From Clostridiales bacterium UBA6386 (GTDB lineage Bacteria; Bacillota; Clostridia; Oscillospirales; Oscillospiraceae), in contig DJQM01000011.1 of the NCBI GenBank assembly GCA_002437585.1, positions 11,772-32,979 of the forward strand: a stretch of DNA of 21,208 nucleotides, read 5' to 3'. The notes beneath the pieces were generated by a model. It had not been told where the DNA came from. It was given only the letters and a program-made list of their open reading frames with translations, and searched no databases. A program made the translations under genes and the position numbers. Every line of letters begins with the position of its first letter. Within the stretch, counting starts at the first letter, position 1. Positions 1 to 6,786 of the stretch are shown piece after piece.

Positions 1-40
1 CACTGGTTCGCAATGACATGGTCTTTCGATAGCTCAACCC

Positions 41-81
41 AAAAAGAAACGCCGCACCGGGGGAGAACCGGTGCGGCGTTT
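41..81 (-). terminator. Intrinsic terminator after rsmI
   Basis: A 14-bp stem (arms 47-60 and 68-81) with a 7-nt loop is followed on the minus strand by a T-rich tract (complement of 41-46). It lies about 90 bases beyond the rsmI stop and has the orientation expected to end the minus-strand trmN-like/rsmI transcript. The T-tract is on one side only, which favours minus-strand use. Confidence 0.85.
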
Positions 82-171
82 GACAGCCTGGTCGCATTGT
101 GTTTGGGGATAGGGCCGTCTCTGACAGCATACCCCAGAGGAAGGGTCGAAGGCAATCGAATCCTGCCGAAT

Positions 172-1014
172 TTATTCTTCTTCCGAATCTTTCAGGGCAA
201 TTTCATAGACCGCGTTTTTGGAAAGCCCCAGCTCCTTGGCGGTCTGCTTTACCGCGTCCTTCCGGGAAAGCCCCTGGGCGATCAATTCCGCCAGCCGGGC
301 GGCGGCATCGGTCTGGGAAGGGGTCTGCTTTTCTTCCGGTTTGGCCCCGGCCAGGATCAGCACGAATTCGCCTTTGGGGGGCGTTTCCGTATAGCGTTCC
401 AGTGCCTCTGCCAGAGTGGTGCGGACAACCTCTTCGTGAAGCTTGGTCAGCTCCCGGCACAGGCTCAGCGGCCGCTCGCCGCCGAAAATCGCAGCCATGT
501 CGGCCAGGGTGGTGAGCAGCTTGTGGGGGGCTTCATAGAAGATCATGGTGCGCTGCTCGTTTTTCAGACGTTCCAGGTGCTCCCGGCGGCTTTTTTTCGC
601 CGTGGACAGGAAGCCCTCGAAGCAAAACCTGCCGGTGGCCTGGCCGGAGATGCTCAGGGCGGTGATGGCGGCGCAGGGGCCGGGTATGGCGCACACGGGA
701 ATCCCCGCGGCGGCACACTGCTTGACTAAGTCCTCGCCGGGGTCGGAGATGGCGGGGCTTCCCGCGTCGGAAACCAGGGCGCAGGTCTCGCCGGAGAGAA
801 TCCGCTCCACGATCCGGCTGCCCTGGGCGGCCTTGTTGTGCTCGTAGTAGCTGACGAGACTTTTCTTGATGCCCAGGTGGTTCAATAGCTTCAGCGTCAC
901 CCGGGTGTCTTCCGCGGCAATGAAATCCGCGTTTTCCAACGTTTCCCGGCACCGCTGGGAAATGTCCCCCAGATTGCCGATGGGGGTGGGGACCAGATAC
1001 AGCATTGCGGACAT
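172..1014 (-). CDS. rsmI: 16S rRNA (cytidine1402-2'-O)-methyltransferase RsmI
   Basis: This 280-residue protein is a full-length RsmI, which 2'-O-methylates C1402 in the decoding centre of 16S rRNA using S-adenosylmethionine. The N-terminus carries the tetrapyrrole-methylase fold signature VPTPIGNLGDIS. AEDTR, the glycine-rich VSDAGSPAISDPG and the IPGPCAAITAL segments follow, and then FYEAPHKL, all in the order seen in the family. The start (ATG, complement of 1012-1014) is set by AAGGAGG six bases upstream, which lies inside the end of the preceding methyltransferase gene. One base separates the two genes, so they are co-transcribed. In Bacillus subtilis, yabB, yazA and the rsmI homologue are also neighbours; the yazA-type gene is missing here. 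RsmH, which modifies the same nucleotide, is encoded at 5274-6209. Confidence 0.95.
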   Translation of the reverse strand: MSAMLYLVPTPIGNLGDISQRCRETLENADFIAAEDTRVTLKLLNHLGIKKSLVSYYEHNKAAQGSRIVERILSGETCALVSDAGSPAISDPGEDLVKQCAAAGIPVCAIPGPCAAITALSISGQATGRFCFEGFLSTAKKSRREHLERLKNEQRTMIFYEAPHKLLTTLADMAAIFGGERPLSLCRELTKLHEEVVRTTLAEALERYTETPPKGEFVLILAGAKPEEKQTPSQTDAAARLAELIAQGLSRKDAVKQTAKELGLSKNAVYEIALKDSEEE

Positions 1015-1015
1015 A

Positions 1016-1708
1016 TTAGCCTCCTTGATGGTAAATGGCGTTGTATAGCTCGGTGGGGGAGCCGTCGGGAGCGTGAAGAATCCATTCCTCCCAGTTGAGG
1101 CCTGGCTTTCCGCCCTTCCGGAATCCCAGTAAAATGAAACTGACCGGATCGCCGGGTCGGTGCCGAACCAGCCCCAATCGCTTGGCTTCCAGCCCCACGG
1201 CGGCTCCGGCGGCGATCAGCTCACCCAGCCGTTCCGGCCGGTGCACCAGATAACAATCCCCGCCGAATTTCAAAGCCCAGGCGGCACTTTTCAGAAGAGC
1301 CGCCGCCGGGCAGAAATCCTCCCGCCGGGCGGCGGTGAGCCGCGCCGCGGGGCCTGCGGAAAAATAGGGGGGATTGGACAGACACAGGTCGAAGCTGCCC
1401 GGGGGCAGTGTTTGAGACACCGTTCGCAAATCTCCCGGAAGGCTTTCCATCCGATGCGCCAGGCCGTTTCGCCGGATATTGGCCAGAGCCGCCGCATGGG
1501 AATCCTCGTTCAGTTCGATACCCGTAACAGAGCACCCGTTGTCCCGACTGCACAGCAGCAGCCCCAGAGTGCCGCAGCCGGAGCCTAAGTCCAGTACCCG
1601 GGCGTTTTTCGGCAGCCGGACGAAGTGAGAAAGCACCATGGAGTCGGTGCTCAGGGGAAAGCACCCGTCGGGGATTTCCAATTGATAGTTATTCGGTAGT
1701 GTTTCCAT
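1016..1708 (-). CDS. TrmN6/YabB-like N6-adenine methyltransferase
   Basis: This 230-residue Rossmann-fold methyltransferase belongs to the COG4123 group (E. coli YfiC/TrmN6, B. subtilis YabB), whose E. coli member methylates A37 of tRNA-Val. The SAM-binding motif VLDLGSGCGTLGLLL is near residue 38, followed by the acidic GIELNE and the catalytic LSNPPYF motif of N6-adenine methyltransferases. The family N-terminal pattern (PDG.FPLSTDS..L..F) is present, which supports the chosen ATG although no good Shine-Dalgarno precedes it. A TATAAT-like box at 1729-1734 (minus strand) would put transcription start only about 14 bases before the ATG, but I see no matching -35 box. Repeat copy A ends 34 bases upstream. 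The tRNA substrate is inferred from homologues, not visible. Confidence 0.88.
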   Translation of the reverse strand: METLPNNYQLEIPDGCFPLSTDSMVLSHFVRLPKNARVLDLGSGCGTLGLLLCSRDNGCSVTGIELNEDSHAAALANIRRNGLAHRMESLPGDLRTVSQTLPPGSFDLCLSNPPYFSAGPAARLTAARREDFCPAAALLKSAAWALKFGGDCYLVHRPERLGELIAAGAAVGLEAKRLGLVRHRPGDPVSFILLGFRKGGKPGLNWEEWILHAPDGSPTELYNAIYHQGG

Positions 1709-1742
1709 AAGACTATAACGACTAAACGATTATAAGAAAAAA

Positions 1743-1962
1743 GGGAAGCTCTGCCCCAATCGGCAAGAGCTGTGGGTGAGAGATTTTTTGACCAATCAAG
1801 TCAGGGAAAGTGGAGGAATACTTTGTGTACCCGCAAGGGGTATGCCGCATCCGTAAGCCAGCCTTCGCTGGCAACGGCTGCGCTATATTTCCCACTTTTC
1901 CTGACGCAGAGTGGGCGGAAAAGATCCGCCCAGAGCCGCAGCCGATTGGGGCAGAGTTTCCC
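1743..1962 (-). repeat. Fold-back repeat element, copy A (220 bp, with apical module)
   Basis: This is a long imperfect inverted repeat with 22-bp ends (1743-1764 and 1941-1962) that match with one mismatch. In the minus-strand sense it aligns from end to end with copy C. The inner arms (1800-1820 and 1886-1905) pair as GTCAGG with CCTGAC, then continue to the apex. Between them is a 58-bp module (1828-1885). A perfect 9-bp direct repeat AAGAAAAAA touches both ends (1734-1742 and 1963-1971), as expected of a target-site duplication, although the sequence is low in complexity. The element sits in the T-tract of the ferredoxin terminator. Short open frames across it (within 1722-2212) are translations of the repeat and are not genes. 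There is no transposase inside. Confidence 0.88.
1828..1885 (-). repeat. 58-bp apical module of copy A
   Basis: The module differs from that in copy C (12158-12215) at 4 of 58 positions and is absent from copies B and D. In the minus-strand sense it folds into two hairpins. The first is a 13-bp interrupted stem closed by a GAAG loop. The second is a 5-bp stem, TACCC with GGGTA, around a CTTGC loop. The flanking TA dinucleotides are compatible with a 2-bp duplication at an insertion point, but this is inference. Confidence 0.75.
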
Positions 1963-2003
1963 AAGAAAAAAGAAAATTGGCCTGCGCGTGGGCGCAGGCC
2001 AAT
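1962..2003 (-). terminator. Intrinsic terminator of the ferredoxin gene
   Basis: A perfect 12-bp stem (ATTGGCCTGCGC, arms 1976-1987 and 1992-2003, 4-nt loop) is followed on the minus strand by TTTTCTTTTTT. It begins 20 bases after the ferredoxin stop codon. The end of the T-tract abuts repeat copy A, so the element inserted in or just beyond the terminator. Confidence 0.9.
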
Positions 2004-2023
2004 TACAAGCCTATGAAGAAAGA

Positions 2024-2194
2024 TTAGACTTCCTCGATAGCGTCGTTGGGGCACTGCTCAGCGCAGGAGCCGCAGGAAACGCAGACATCGGCGTCGATGA
2101 CGTACTTGCCGTCGCCCTCGGAAATAGCGTCAACGGGGCACTGCTCAGCGCAGGAGCCGCAGCAAACGCAAGCGTCGGTAATTACATAAGCCAT
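2024..2194 (-). CDS. 2[4Fe-4S] ferredoxin, 56 residues
   Basis: This is a small clostridial-type ferredoxin, a cytoplasmic one-electron carrier for low-potential redox enzymes. Two C-x2-C-x2-C-x3-C-P motifs are visible: C9, C12, C15, C19 and C38, C41, C44, C48, each followed by proline. That is enough to bind two [4Fe-4S] clusters. An extra cysteine (C11) lies in the first motif. Length is normal for the family. The ATG (complement of 2192-2194) is preceded by AGGGAGG at good spacing. A promoter with an extended -10 and a perfect terminator make it a single-gene transcript, divergent from clpC. The two cluster-binding halves share 35 of 36 identical bases at 2048-2083 and 2135-2170. The redox partner cannot be told from the context. 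Confidence 0.95.
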   Translation of the reverse strand: MAYVITDACVCCGSCAEQCPVDAISEGDGKYVIDADVCVSCGSCAEQCPNDAIEEV

Positions 2195-2251
2195 GTTAAA
2201 AAACCTCCCTAATGTTTTTCTGTTCTACAGCGTATGTAGTAACGTATTCTC

Positions 2252-2279
2252 ATTGTAGCATGGATTTTTGAAAATGCAA
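2252..2279 (-). promoter_or_regulatory. Promoter of the ferredoxin gene
   Basis: On the minus strand, TTGCAT (2274-2279) and TACAAT (2252-2257) are 16 bases apart, with TGC just before the -10 box (extended -10). Transcription would start about 50 bases before the ferredoxin ATG. The -35 box lies within the left arm of an 8-bp inverted repeat, AAAATGCA (2271-2278) and TGCATTTT (2288-2295). Confidence 0.6.
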
Positions 2280-2375
2280 TTCCTTTTTGCATTTTTTGAG
2301 AATAATTTTTTCCGGAGCTGGCGATGCTTTCCCGAAAAGGGGACTGCGGGGGCAGTCGGAAGGGAAGGACGGTAT

Positions 2376-4694
2376 ATGAACTATCATCCGGCCACGGTGG
2401 AGATCATTTCCCAGGCGGCCAGGAAGGCTCGGGAGCTGGGTCACAGCTATGTAGGCTCAGCCCATTTCCTCCTGGCTCTGAGCCGGGAGGGCGGGAGCAC
2501 CGGGCTGGTGCTCCGGCAGCTGGGGGTGAACCCGGAGGTGACGGAGGCACTGACCCAGCTGCTCTACGGCCTGGGAACCCCGGATCTGCCTCTGCCCCAG
2601 GGATTGACCCCGGAGGCCAAGCGTCTTCTGCGGGGAGCCGCCGGGGAGGCCAGAAGCCAGAAGGTCAGGCAGATTCAGCCCCAGCATCTGCTTCTGGCTC
2701 TGGCCCGGCAGGAGCGGGGAGCCGCCGGGGAGCTGCTGCGGCTTTCCGGCATCGGGGCAGAGGAGCTGTTTACCCAGACCGTGGAGTATCTGCGCTGGGA
2801 GCAAAGTGTGTTGGCGAGGGCGAAGAAGGAGGACGGGCGTTTGAGACTGTTGGAGCAATTCAGCGAAGACCTGGTGGCCAGAGCCGCGGCCATGGATCCG
2901 GTGATCGGCCGGGAAAAGGAAATCGACATGGTCATCGGCATTCTGTGCCGGAAGAGCAAGAACAATCCGGCTCTGGTGGGGGAGCCTGGAGTGGGCAAAA
3001 CCGCCATTGCCGAGGGTCTGGCACAGCGGATGGCCACGGGCAGCGTGCCGCCTCAGCTGAAGGAGAAGCGGCTGGTGAGCCTGAACATGGCTTCCCTGGT
3101 GGCGGGTACCAAGTACCGGGGCGAATTCGAGGAACGGCTCCGGGACGTGCTGGCGGAGATCCGCCGAACCGGGGATGTGATTCTCTTTGTGGATGAAATG
3201 CACACCATCGTGGGAGCGGGAGCCGCCGAGGGAGCCATCGACGCGGCGAATATCTTCAAGCCCGCTCTGGGGCGGGGAGAGCTGCAAATGCTGGGAGCCA
3301 CCACCCGGGAGGAATACCGGAAGTATATCGAGAAGGACGCGGCTCTGGAGCGGCGGTTCCGGCCGGTGGTGGTGGAGGAGCCAAGCCAGGAGGCAACCCT
3401 TTCCATCCTCAAGGCTCTGCGGCCGGGGCTGGAGCGGCACCACCATCTGCGCATCACTGACGACGCGGTCAAGGAGGCGGTGCGGCTGTCCGCCCGGTAT
3501 CTGCCTGACCTTTACCTGCCGGATAAGGCCATCGACCTGCTGGACGAGGGAGCCTCCCGGGCAAGGCTGGAGGAGCTGCACAGCGGTCGGGGCAGCGCGG
3601 CCCGGAAGGAGCTGGAGGAGGAATTGCAGGGAGCCGTCCGGGAGCGGCAGTTTGAGCGGGCGGCGGAGCTTCGGGATAAAATGCAGCACCTGGCAAAGCC
3701 CGCGGCGCGCAGCCGGAACGTGAACGCCTCGGACATTGCCTGGGTGGTGTCCCAGCGCACGGGGATCCCCGTGGGACGGCTCACCGCCGGAGAGCGGGAG
3801 CGGCTATTGGCACTGGAGGGTCTGCTGTCGGCGGAGGTCATCGGCCAGAGCGAGGCGGTTTCCGCCGTAGCCGAGGCCGTCCGCCGGGGCTATTCCGGCA
3901 TCCGGGATGCCGGACGGCCGATAGCCAGCCTGCTTTTTACCGGCCCCACCGGCGTGGGAAAAACCGAGCTGTGCCGGGTGCTGGCTCAGGAGATTTTCGG
4001 CTCCCGGGAGGCTATGCTCCGGCTGGACATGACGGAATATATGGAAAAGCAGTCCGTGTCCCGGCTCATCGGCGCCCCTCCCGGCTATGTGGGCTATGAG
4101 GAGGGGGGCAAGCTGACGGAGGCCGTCCGCCGCCGTCCCTACAGCCTGGTGCTCTTTGACGAGCTGGAAAAGGCTCACCCGGAGGTGCTGGGAATTTTGC
4201 TGCAGATCATGGAGGAGGGGGTTCTGACGGATTCCACCGGCCGCCGGGTCAGCTTCCGAAACACCATCGTGGTCATGACCTCCAATGTGGGCGGCCAGCT
4301 TCGGGGAGAGGGGCTGGGCTTCTGCGCCGCCGGACGGGCGGCGGAAATGGGGGAGGCACTGCGCCAGAGCTTTTCCCCGGAGTTCCTGGGGAGGATCGAC
4401 CGAACCGTTCATTTTTCACCTCTGGGGAAGGAATCCATGGAGATCATCGCCGGAAAGTACCTGCGCCAGCTTCAGGAGCGCACTGCCGCCGCTGGCACCC
4501 AGCTCCAGCTGCCGGAGGAACTGCCCCGCTTTCTGCTGGAAAAATGTCCGGGCAAAGACGGAGCCAGACAGCTCCGGCGGCTGGTACAGACCCAGGTGGA
4601 AGGGCCGCTGGCGGGCTTCCTGCTGGGCTGCGCCCGGAAGCCTGCCCGGGTGAAGCTCCTGCTGGAGGGGGGAGAAATTTCCTTTTGTACCTGA
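2376..4694 (+). CDS. clpC: ClpC-type AAA+ unfoldase subunit
   Basis: This 772-residue Hsp100 ATPase unfolds substrates and feeds them to the ClpP protease. A double Clp-N repeat occupies about residues 1-145. The first ATPase domain has Walker A GEPGVGKT (202-209) and Walker B FVDE (to E274). A UVR-type segment of ClpC proteins (ELEEEL...FERAAELRDKM, about 412-437) follows. The second ATPase domain has Walker A GPTGVGKT (523-530) and Walker B LFDE (to E596). An LGF tripeptide (647-649) matches the ClpP-docking loop. The open frame extends upstream to 2268, but the ATG at 2376 has GGGAAGGA before it and begins the conserved N-domain. Its usual Bacillus partners ctsR, mcsA and mcsB are not beside it, and I found no CtsR-type operator. 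No clear terminator separates it from the mraZ promoter. Confidence 0.93.
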   Translation: MNYHPATVEIISQAARKARELGHSYVGSAHFLLALSREGGSTGLVLRQLGVNPEVTEALTQLLYGLGTPDLPLPQGLTPEAKRLLRGAAGEARSQKVRQIQPQHLLLALARQERGAAGELLRLSGIGAEELFTQTVEYLRWEQSVLARAKKEDGRLRLLEQFSEDLVARAAAMDPVIGREKEIDMVIGILCRKSKNNPALVGEPGVGKTAIAEGLAQRMATGSVPPQLKEKRLVSLNMASLVAGTKYRGEFEERLRDVLAEIRRTGDVILFVDEMHTIVGAGAAEGAIDAANIFKPALGRGELQMLGATTREEYRKYIEKDAALERRFRPVVVEEPSQEATLSILKALRPGLERHHHLRITDDAVKEAVRLSARYLPDLYLPDKAIDLLDEGASRARLEELHSGRGSAARKELEEELQGAVRERQFERAAELRDKMQHLAKPAARSRNVNASDIAWVVSQRTGIPVGRLTAGERERLLALEGLLSAEVIGQSEAVSAVAEAVRRGYSGIRDAGRPIASLLFTGPTGVGKTELCRVLAQEIFGSREAMLRLDMTEYMEKQSVSRLIGAPPGYVGYEEGGKLTEAVRRRPYSLVLFDELEKAHPEVLGILLQIMEEGVLTDSTGRRVSFRNTIVVMTSNVGGQLRGEGLGFCAAGRAAEMGEALRQSFSPEFLGRIDRTVHFSPLGKESMEIIAGKYLRQLQERTAAAGTQLQLPEELPRFLLEKCPGKDGARQLRRLVQTQVEGPLAGFLLGCARKPARVKLLLEGGEISFCT

Positions 4695-4762
4695 TTTACT
4701 CGAACGATTGTTTGAATTATGGAAAAATTGTAACCAAAAATGGAAAAAACCGGAGAAAAAGA

Positions 4763-4791
4763 TTGATTTTTCTCTGCGGGGGTAGTATACT
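4763..4791 (+). promoter_or_regulatory. Promoter of the dcw cluster (mraZ)
   Basis: TTGATT (4763-4768) and TATACT (4786-4791) are separated by exactly 17 bases, a good vegetative sigma-factor promoter. It lies 58 bases before the mraZ ATG, and the MraZ-type boxes start just downstream of it. Confidence 0.85.
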
Positions 4792-4797
4792 GTCTTC

Positions 4798-4837
4798 AAA
4801 TGGAGCAAAAGGGTAGTAAAGTGGAGCAAAAGGGAAG
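4798..4837 (+). promoter_or_regulatory. Probable MraZ operator: four 10-bp phased boxes
   Basis: Four consecutive decamers begin with AAA and are G-rich: AAATGGAGCA, AAAGGGTAGT, AAAGTGGAGC and AAAAGGGAAG. They are phased at one helical turn. The third contains AAAGTGG, the MraZ box described for mollicutes, where boxes recur every 10 bp. The same stretch also reads as a 13-bp direct repeat (4801-4813 and 4822-4834) offset by 21 bases. Its position between the promoter and the mraZ ribosome binding site fits autorepression. Binding is inferred. Confidence 0.72.
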
Positions 4838-4848
4838 GAGGGAAGCGG

Positions 4849-5277
4849 ATGATCGGCAAGTACAGTGCCAAGCTGGATGAAAAGTGCCGCCTGTTTGTGC
4901 CGGCCAAGCTGAGAAGCGAGCTGGGGGACACCTTTTTTGTGACCCTGGGGGTCAATTGCGGTCACCGCTGCCTGACCGTCTACACCGCCCAGGAATGGAA
5001 GCGGCTTTCCGATAACTTCAACGCCCTGAGCATTTCCCAGCGGGCAGGAGCCACCAGCCTGATTTTCATGAACGCGGCGGAATGTACCCCGGATAAGCAG
5101 TACCGGTTCGGCCTGACCCAGTTTTTGCTGGACTACGCGGGCATTGACCGGGAGGTCATGATCGTGGGACGGGCAGGCCAGGCGGAAATCTGGGATGCCA
5201 AGGAATTCGCGGCCTTCGAGTCCGAGAACCTGACCCCGGAAAAGCTGCTGTCTTCCCTGGAGGCGATCGGCCTATGA
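4849..5277 (+). CDS. mraZ: Transcriptional regulator MraZ
   Basis: This 142-residue protein has two SpoVT/AbrB-like swapped-hairpin repeats. MraZ is the DNA-binding regulator of the division cluster that it heads. The first repeat carries D10-E-K-C-R14-LFVP (family pattern DxKGR..hP). The second carries D82-K-Q-Y-R86. The usual glycine is Cys13 in one repeat and Tyr85 in the other, which is unusual. AAGGAGG lies six bases before the ATG. The gene is first in the operon, directly behind a promoter and a set of phased boxes, and overlaps rsmH by four bases (ATGA), so translation is coupled. Length and position leave little doubt about identity. Confidence 0.95.
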   Translation: MIGKYSAKLDEKCRLFVPAKLRSELGDTFFVTLGVNCGHRCLTVYTAQEWKRLSDNFNALSISQRAGATSLIFMNAAECTPDKQYRFGLTQFLLDYAGIDREVMIVGRAGQAEIWDAKEFAAFESENLTPEKLLSSLEAIGL

Positions 5278-6209
5278 GTGAATTTCACCATGTTTCCGTG
5301 CTGCTGGAGGAGTGCATAGAAGCACTGAACATTAAGCCCGACGGCATTTATGTGGACGGTACCCTGGGGGGAGGAGGGCATTCCAGACGCATTGCCGCGC
5401 AGCTTACCACCGGCCGGCTCATCGGCATTGACCGGGATCCGGTGGCTCTGGCGGCGGCAGGGGAGCGGCTGAAGCCCTTTGCCGACCGGGTGACTCTGGT
5501 ACACAGCAATTTTGACGAAATGGATACCGTCCTGAAAGACCTGGGCATTCCCGGCGTGGACGGGATTCTTATGGATCTGGGCGTGTCCTCCCCTCAGCTG
5601 GACGACGGAAGTCGGGGCTTTTCCTACATGACGGATGCCCCACTGGACATGCGCATGAACGGCGAGGATACCCTGGATGCCCGGCAGATCGTAAACACCT
5701 GGTCTTATGAGGAACTGAAGCGGATTCTCTACGACTACGGCGAGGAACGCTATGCCCCCCGGATCGCCGGGGCCATCTGCAAGCGCAGAGAAGAAGCCCC
5801 CATCGAGACCACCCTGGAGCTGGTGGACATTATCCGGGGTGCCATGCCGGCGGCTGCCCTGCGGGAGAAGCAGCACCCGGCCAAACGGAGCTTTCAGGCT
5901 ATCCGCATTGCGGTCAACGATGAGCTGGGCAGCGTGGAGCGGGTGATGAAGGGGGCGGTGCCCTGCCTGAATCCCGGCGGGCGTCTGGCGGTGATTACCT
6001 TTCATTCCCTGGAAGACCGGATTGTGAAAAACGCCATGGCGGAGGCGGCCAAGGGCTGTATCTGCCCCAGAGAGTTCCCGGTATGCGTCTGCGGCAGAAA
6101 GCCTCAGGTGAAGATCATTACCCGCAAGCCCATCACCGCCACGGACGATGAGCTGGCGGCCAACCCCAGAGCCAGAAGTGCCAAGCTTCGGGTCTGCGAG
6201 AAGCTCTGA
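5274..6209 (+). CDS. rsmH: 16S rRNA (cytosine1402-N4)-methyltransferase RsmH (MraW)
   Basis: This 311-residue, full-length RsmH methylates N4 of C1402 in 16S rRNA, the base that RsmI modifies on the ribose. Seen in order are HVSVLLEE at the N-terminus, the SAM-binding GTLGGGGHS, IGIDRDP, DLGVSSPQLD and DMRMN. The later AKRSFQAIRIAVNDEL and VITFHSLEDRIVK motifs and the C-terminal ARSAKLRV follow. The start overlaps the mraZ stop. The gene is in its standard place between mraZ and ftsL. Confidence 0.97.
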   Translation: MSEFHHVSVLLEECIEALNIKPDGIYVDGTLGGGGHSRRIAAQLTTGRLIGIDRDPVALAAAGERLKPFADRVTLVHSNFDEMDTVLKDLGIPGVDGILMDLGVSSPQLDDGSRGFSYMTDAPLDMRMNGEDTLDARQIVNTWSYEELKRILYDYGEERYAPRIAGAICKRREEAPIETTLELVDIIRGAMPAAALREKQHPAKRSFQAIRIAVNDELGSVERVMKGAVPCLNPGGRLAVITFHSLEDRIVKNAMAEAAKGCICPREFPVCVCGRKPQVKIITRKPITATDDELAANPRARSAKLRVCEKL

Positions 6210-6237
6210 CAGCGGAGTTCAGGAAGGAAGCATTGCC

Positions 6238-6711
6238 ATGAGTCAGAAGCCAAAAATTCAATATGTTGGCCAGTTCTATATTCATGGCAGCGAGGCTCGT
6301 CAGCTGGAGCTGGAGGCCAAGCGGAAGCAGGCGAAAAGCAAGCTGCCCATGGAGCGGCTGCGCAATATCCGGGAAATCTACCTGGATCCCGTGGCCATCG
6401 GCGGCATTCTCACCGCCCTGGTGCTGCTGGCGGTGATGATTGTCGGCGGCTTGCAGCTGCGGGACGACTGGGCGGACTACCGGGTCATGGACAGCTACGT
6501 TTCCCGGCTGAGCAGCCAGAACGCGAAGCTGGTGGCGGAGTATCGCTCCCAGTATGATCTGGAGGATGTCCGCGGTAAGGCGGAGGCTCTGGGACTGATA
6601 CCTCAGGAGGAGCTGGAAACCCGCAGCATCTATGTGACGGTACCCAAGCCGGAGCCGGAACCTACCTGGTGGGAAAACCTGCAGTGGTTCCTGGAGGGTT
6701 TGTTCGCATAA
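6238..6711 (+). CDS. ftsL: FtsL/DivIC-like septum protein
   Basis: This 157-residue bitopic membrane protein has a basic cytoplasmic N-terminus (about 1-50), one transmembrane helix (about 52-72) and a short extracellular part with coiled-coil character (about 78-105). It ends in a proline/glutamate linker and a tryptophan-rich tail. FtsL proteins join FtsB/DivIC and FtsQ/DivIB to control the septal synthase. Sequence conservation is low in this family, so the call rests on topology, size and position between rsmH and the PBP gene. The frame is open from 6148, but AGGAAGGAAG points to the ATG at 6238. A strong terminator follows about 40 bases after the stop. Confidence 0.8.
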   Translation: MSQKPKIQYVGQFYIHGSEARQLELEAKRKQAKSKLPMERLRNIREIYLDPVAIGGILTALVLLAVMIVGGLQLRDDWADYRVMDSYVSRLSSQNAKLVAEYRSQYDLEDVRGKAEALGLIPQEELETRSIYVTVPKPEPEPTWWENLQWFLEGLFA

Positions 6712-6751
6712 TTTCCATCCATCCCCATATCTTTATAGTAGCAGCTGCAAT

Positions 6752-6784
6752 GGGCGGCGAGGGTTTCCCTTGCCGCCCTTTTTT
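6752..6784 (+). terminator. Intrinsic terminator after ftsL
   Basis: The stem of GGGCGGC with GCCGCCC, extended by AGGG with CCCT around a short T loop, is followed by six T residues. It should end the mraZ-rsmH-ftsL transcript at least in part. Repeat copy B begins two bases after the T-tract. Confidence 0.88.
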
Positions 6785-6786
6785 AG

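Noticed and set aside
1729..1757. A full promoter for the trmN-like gene partly supplied by repeat copy A
   Set aside because: The TATAAT-like box is good, but the bases 17 upstream (GGGGCA on the minus strand) do not resemble a -35 box, and the pre-insertion sequence offers none either.
1722..2212. Small proteins predicted across copy A and the ferredoxin gene
   Set aside because: They translate the fold-back repeat and the antisense of the ferredoxin; neither has a ribosome binding site or a sensible protein pattern.
2195..2375. CtsR operator or clear promoter for clpC
   Set aside because: No tandem heptad of the CtsR type and no properly spaced pair of hexamers was found on the plus strand.
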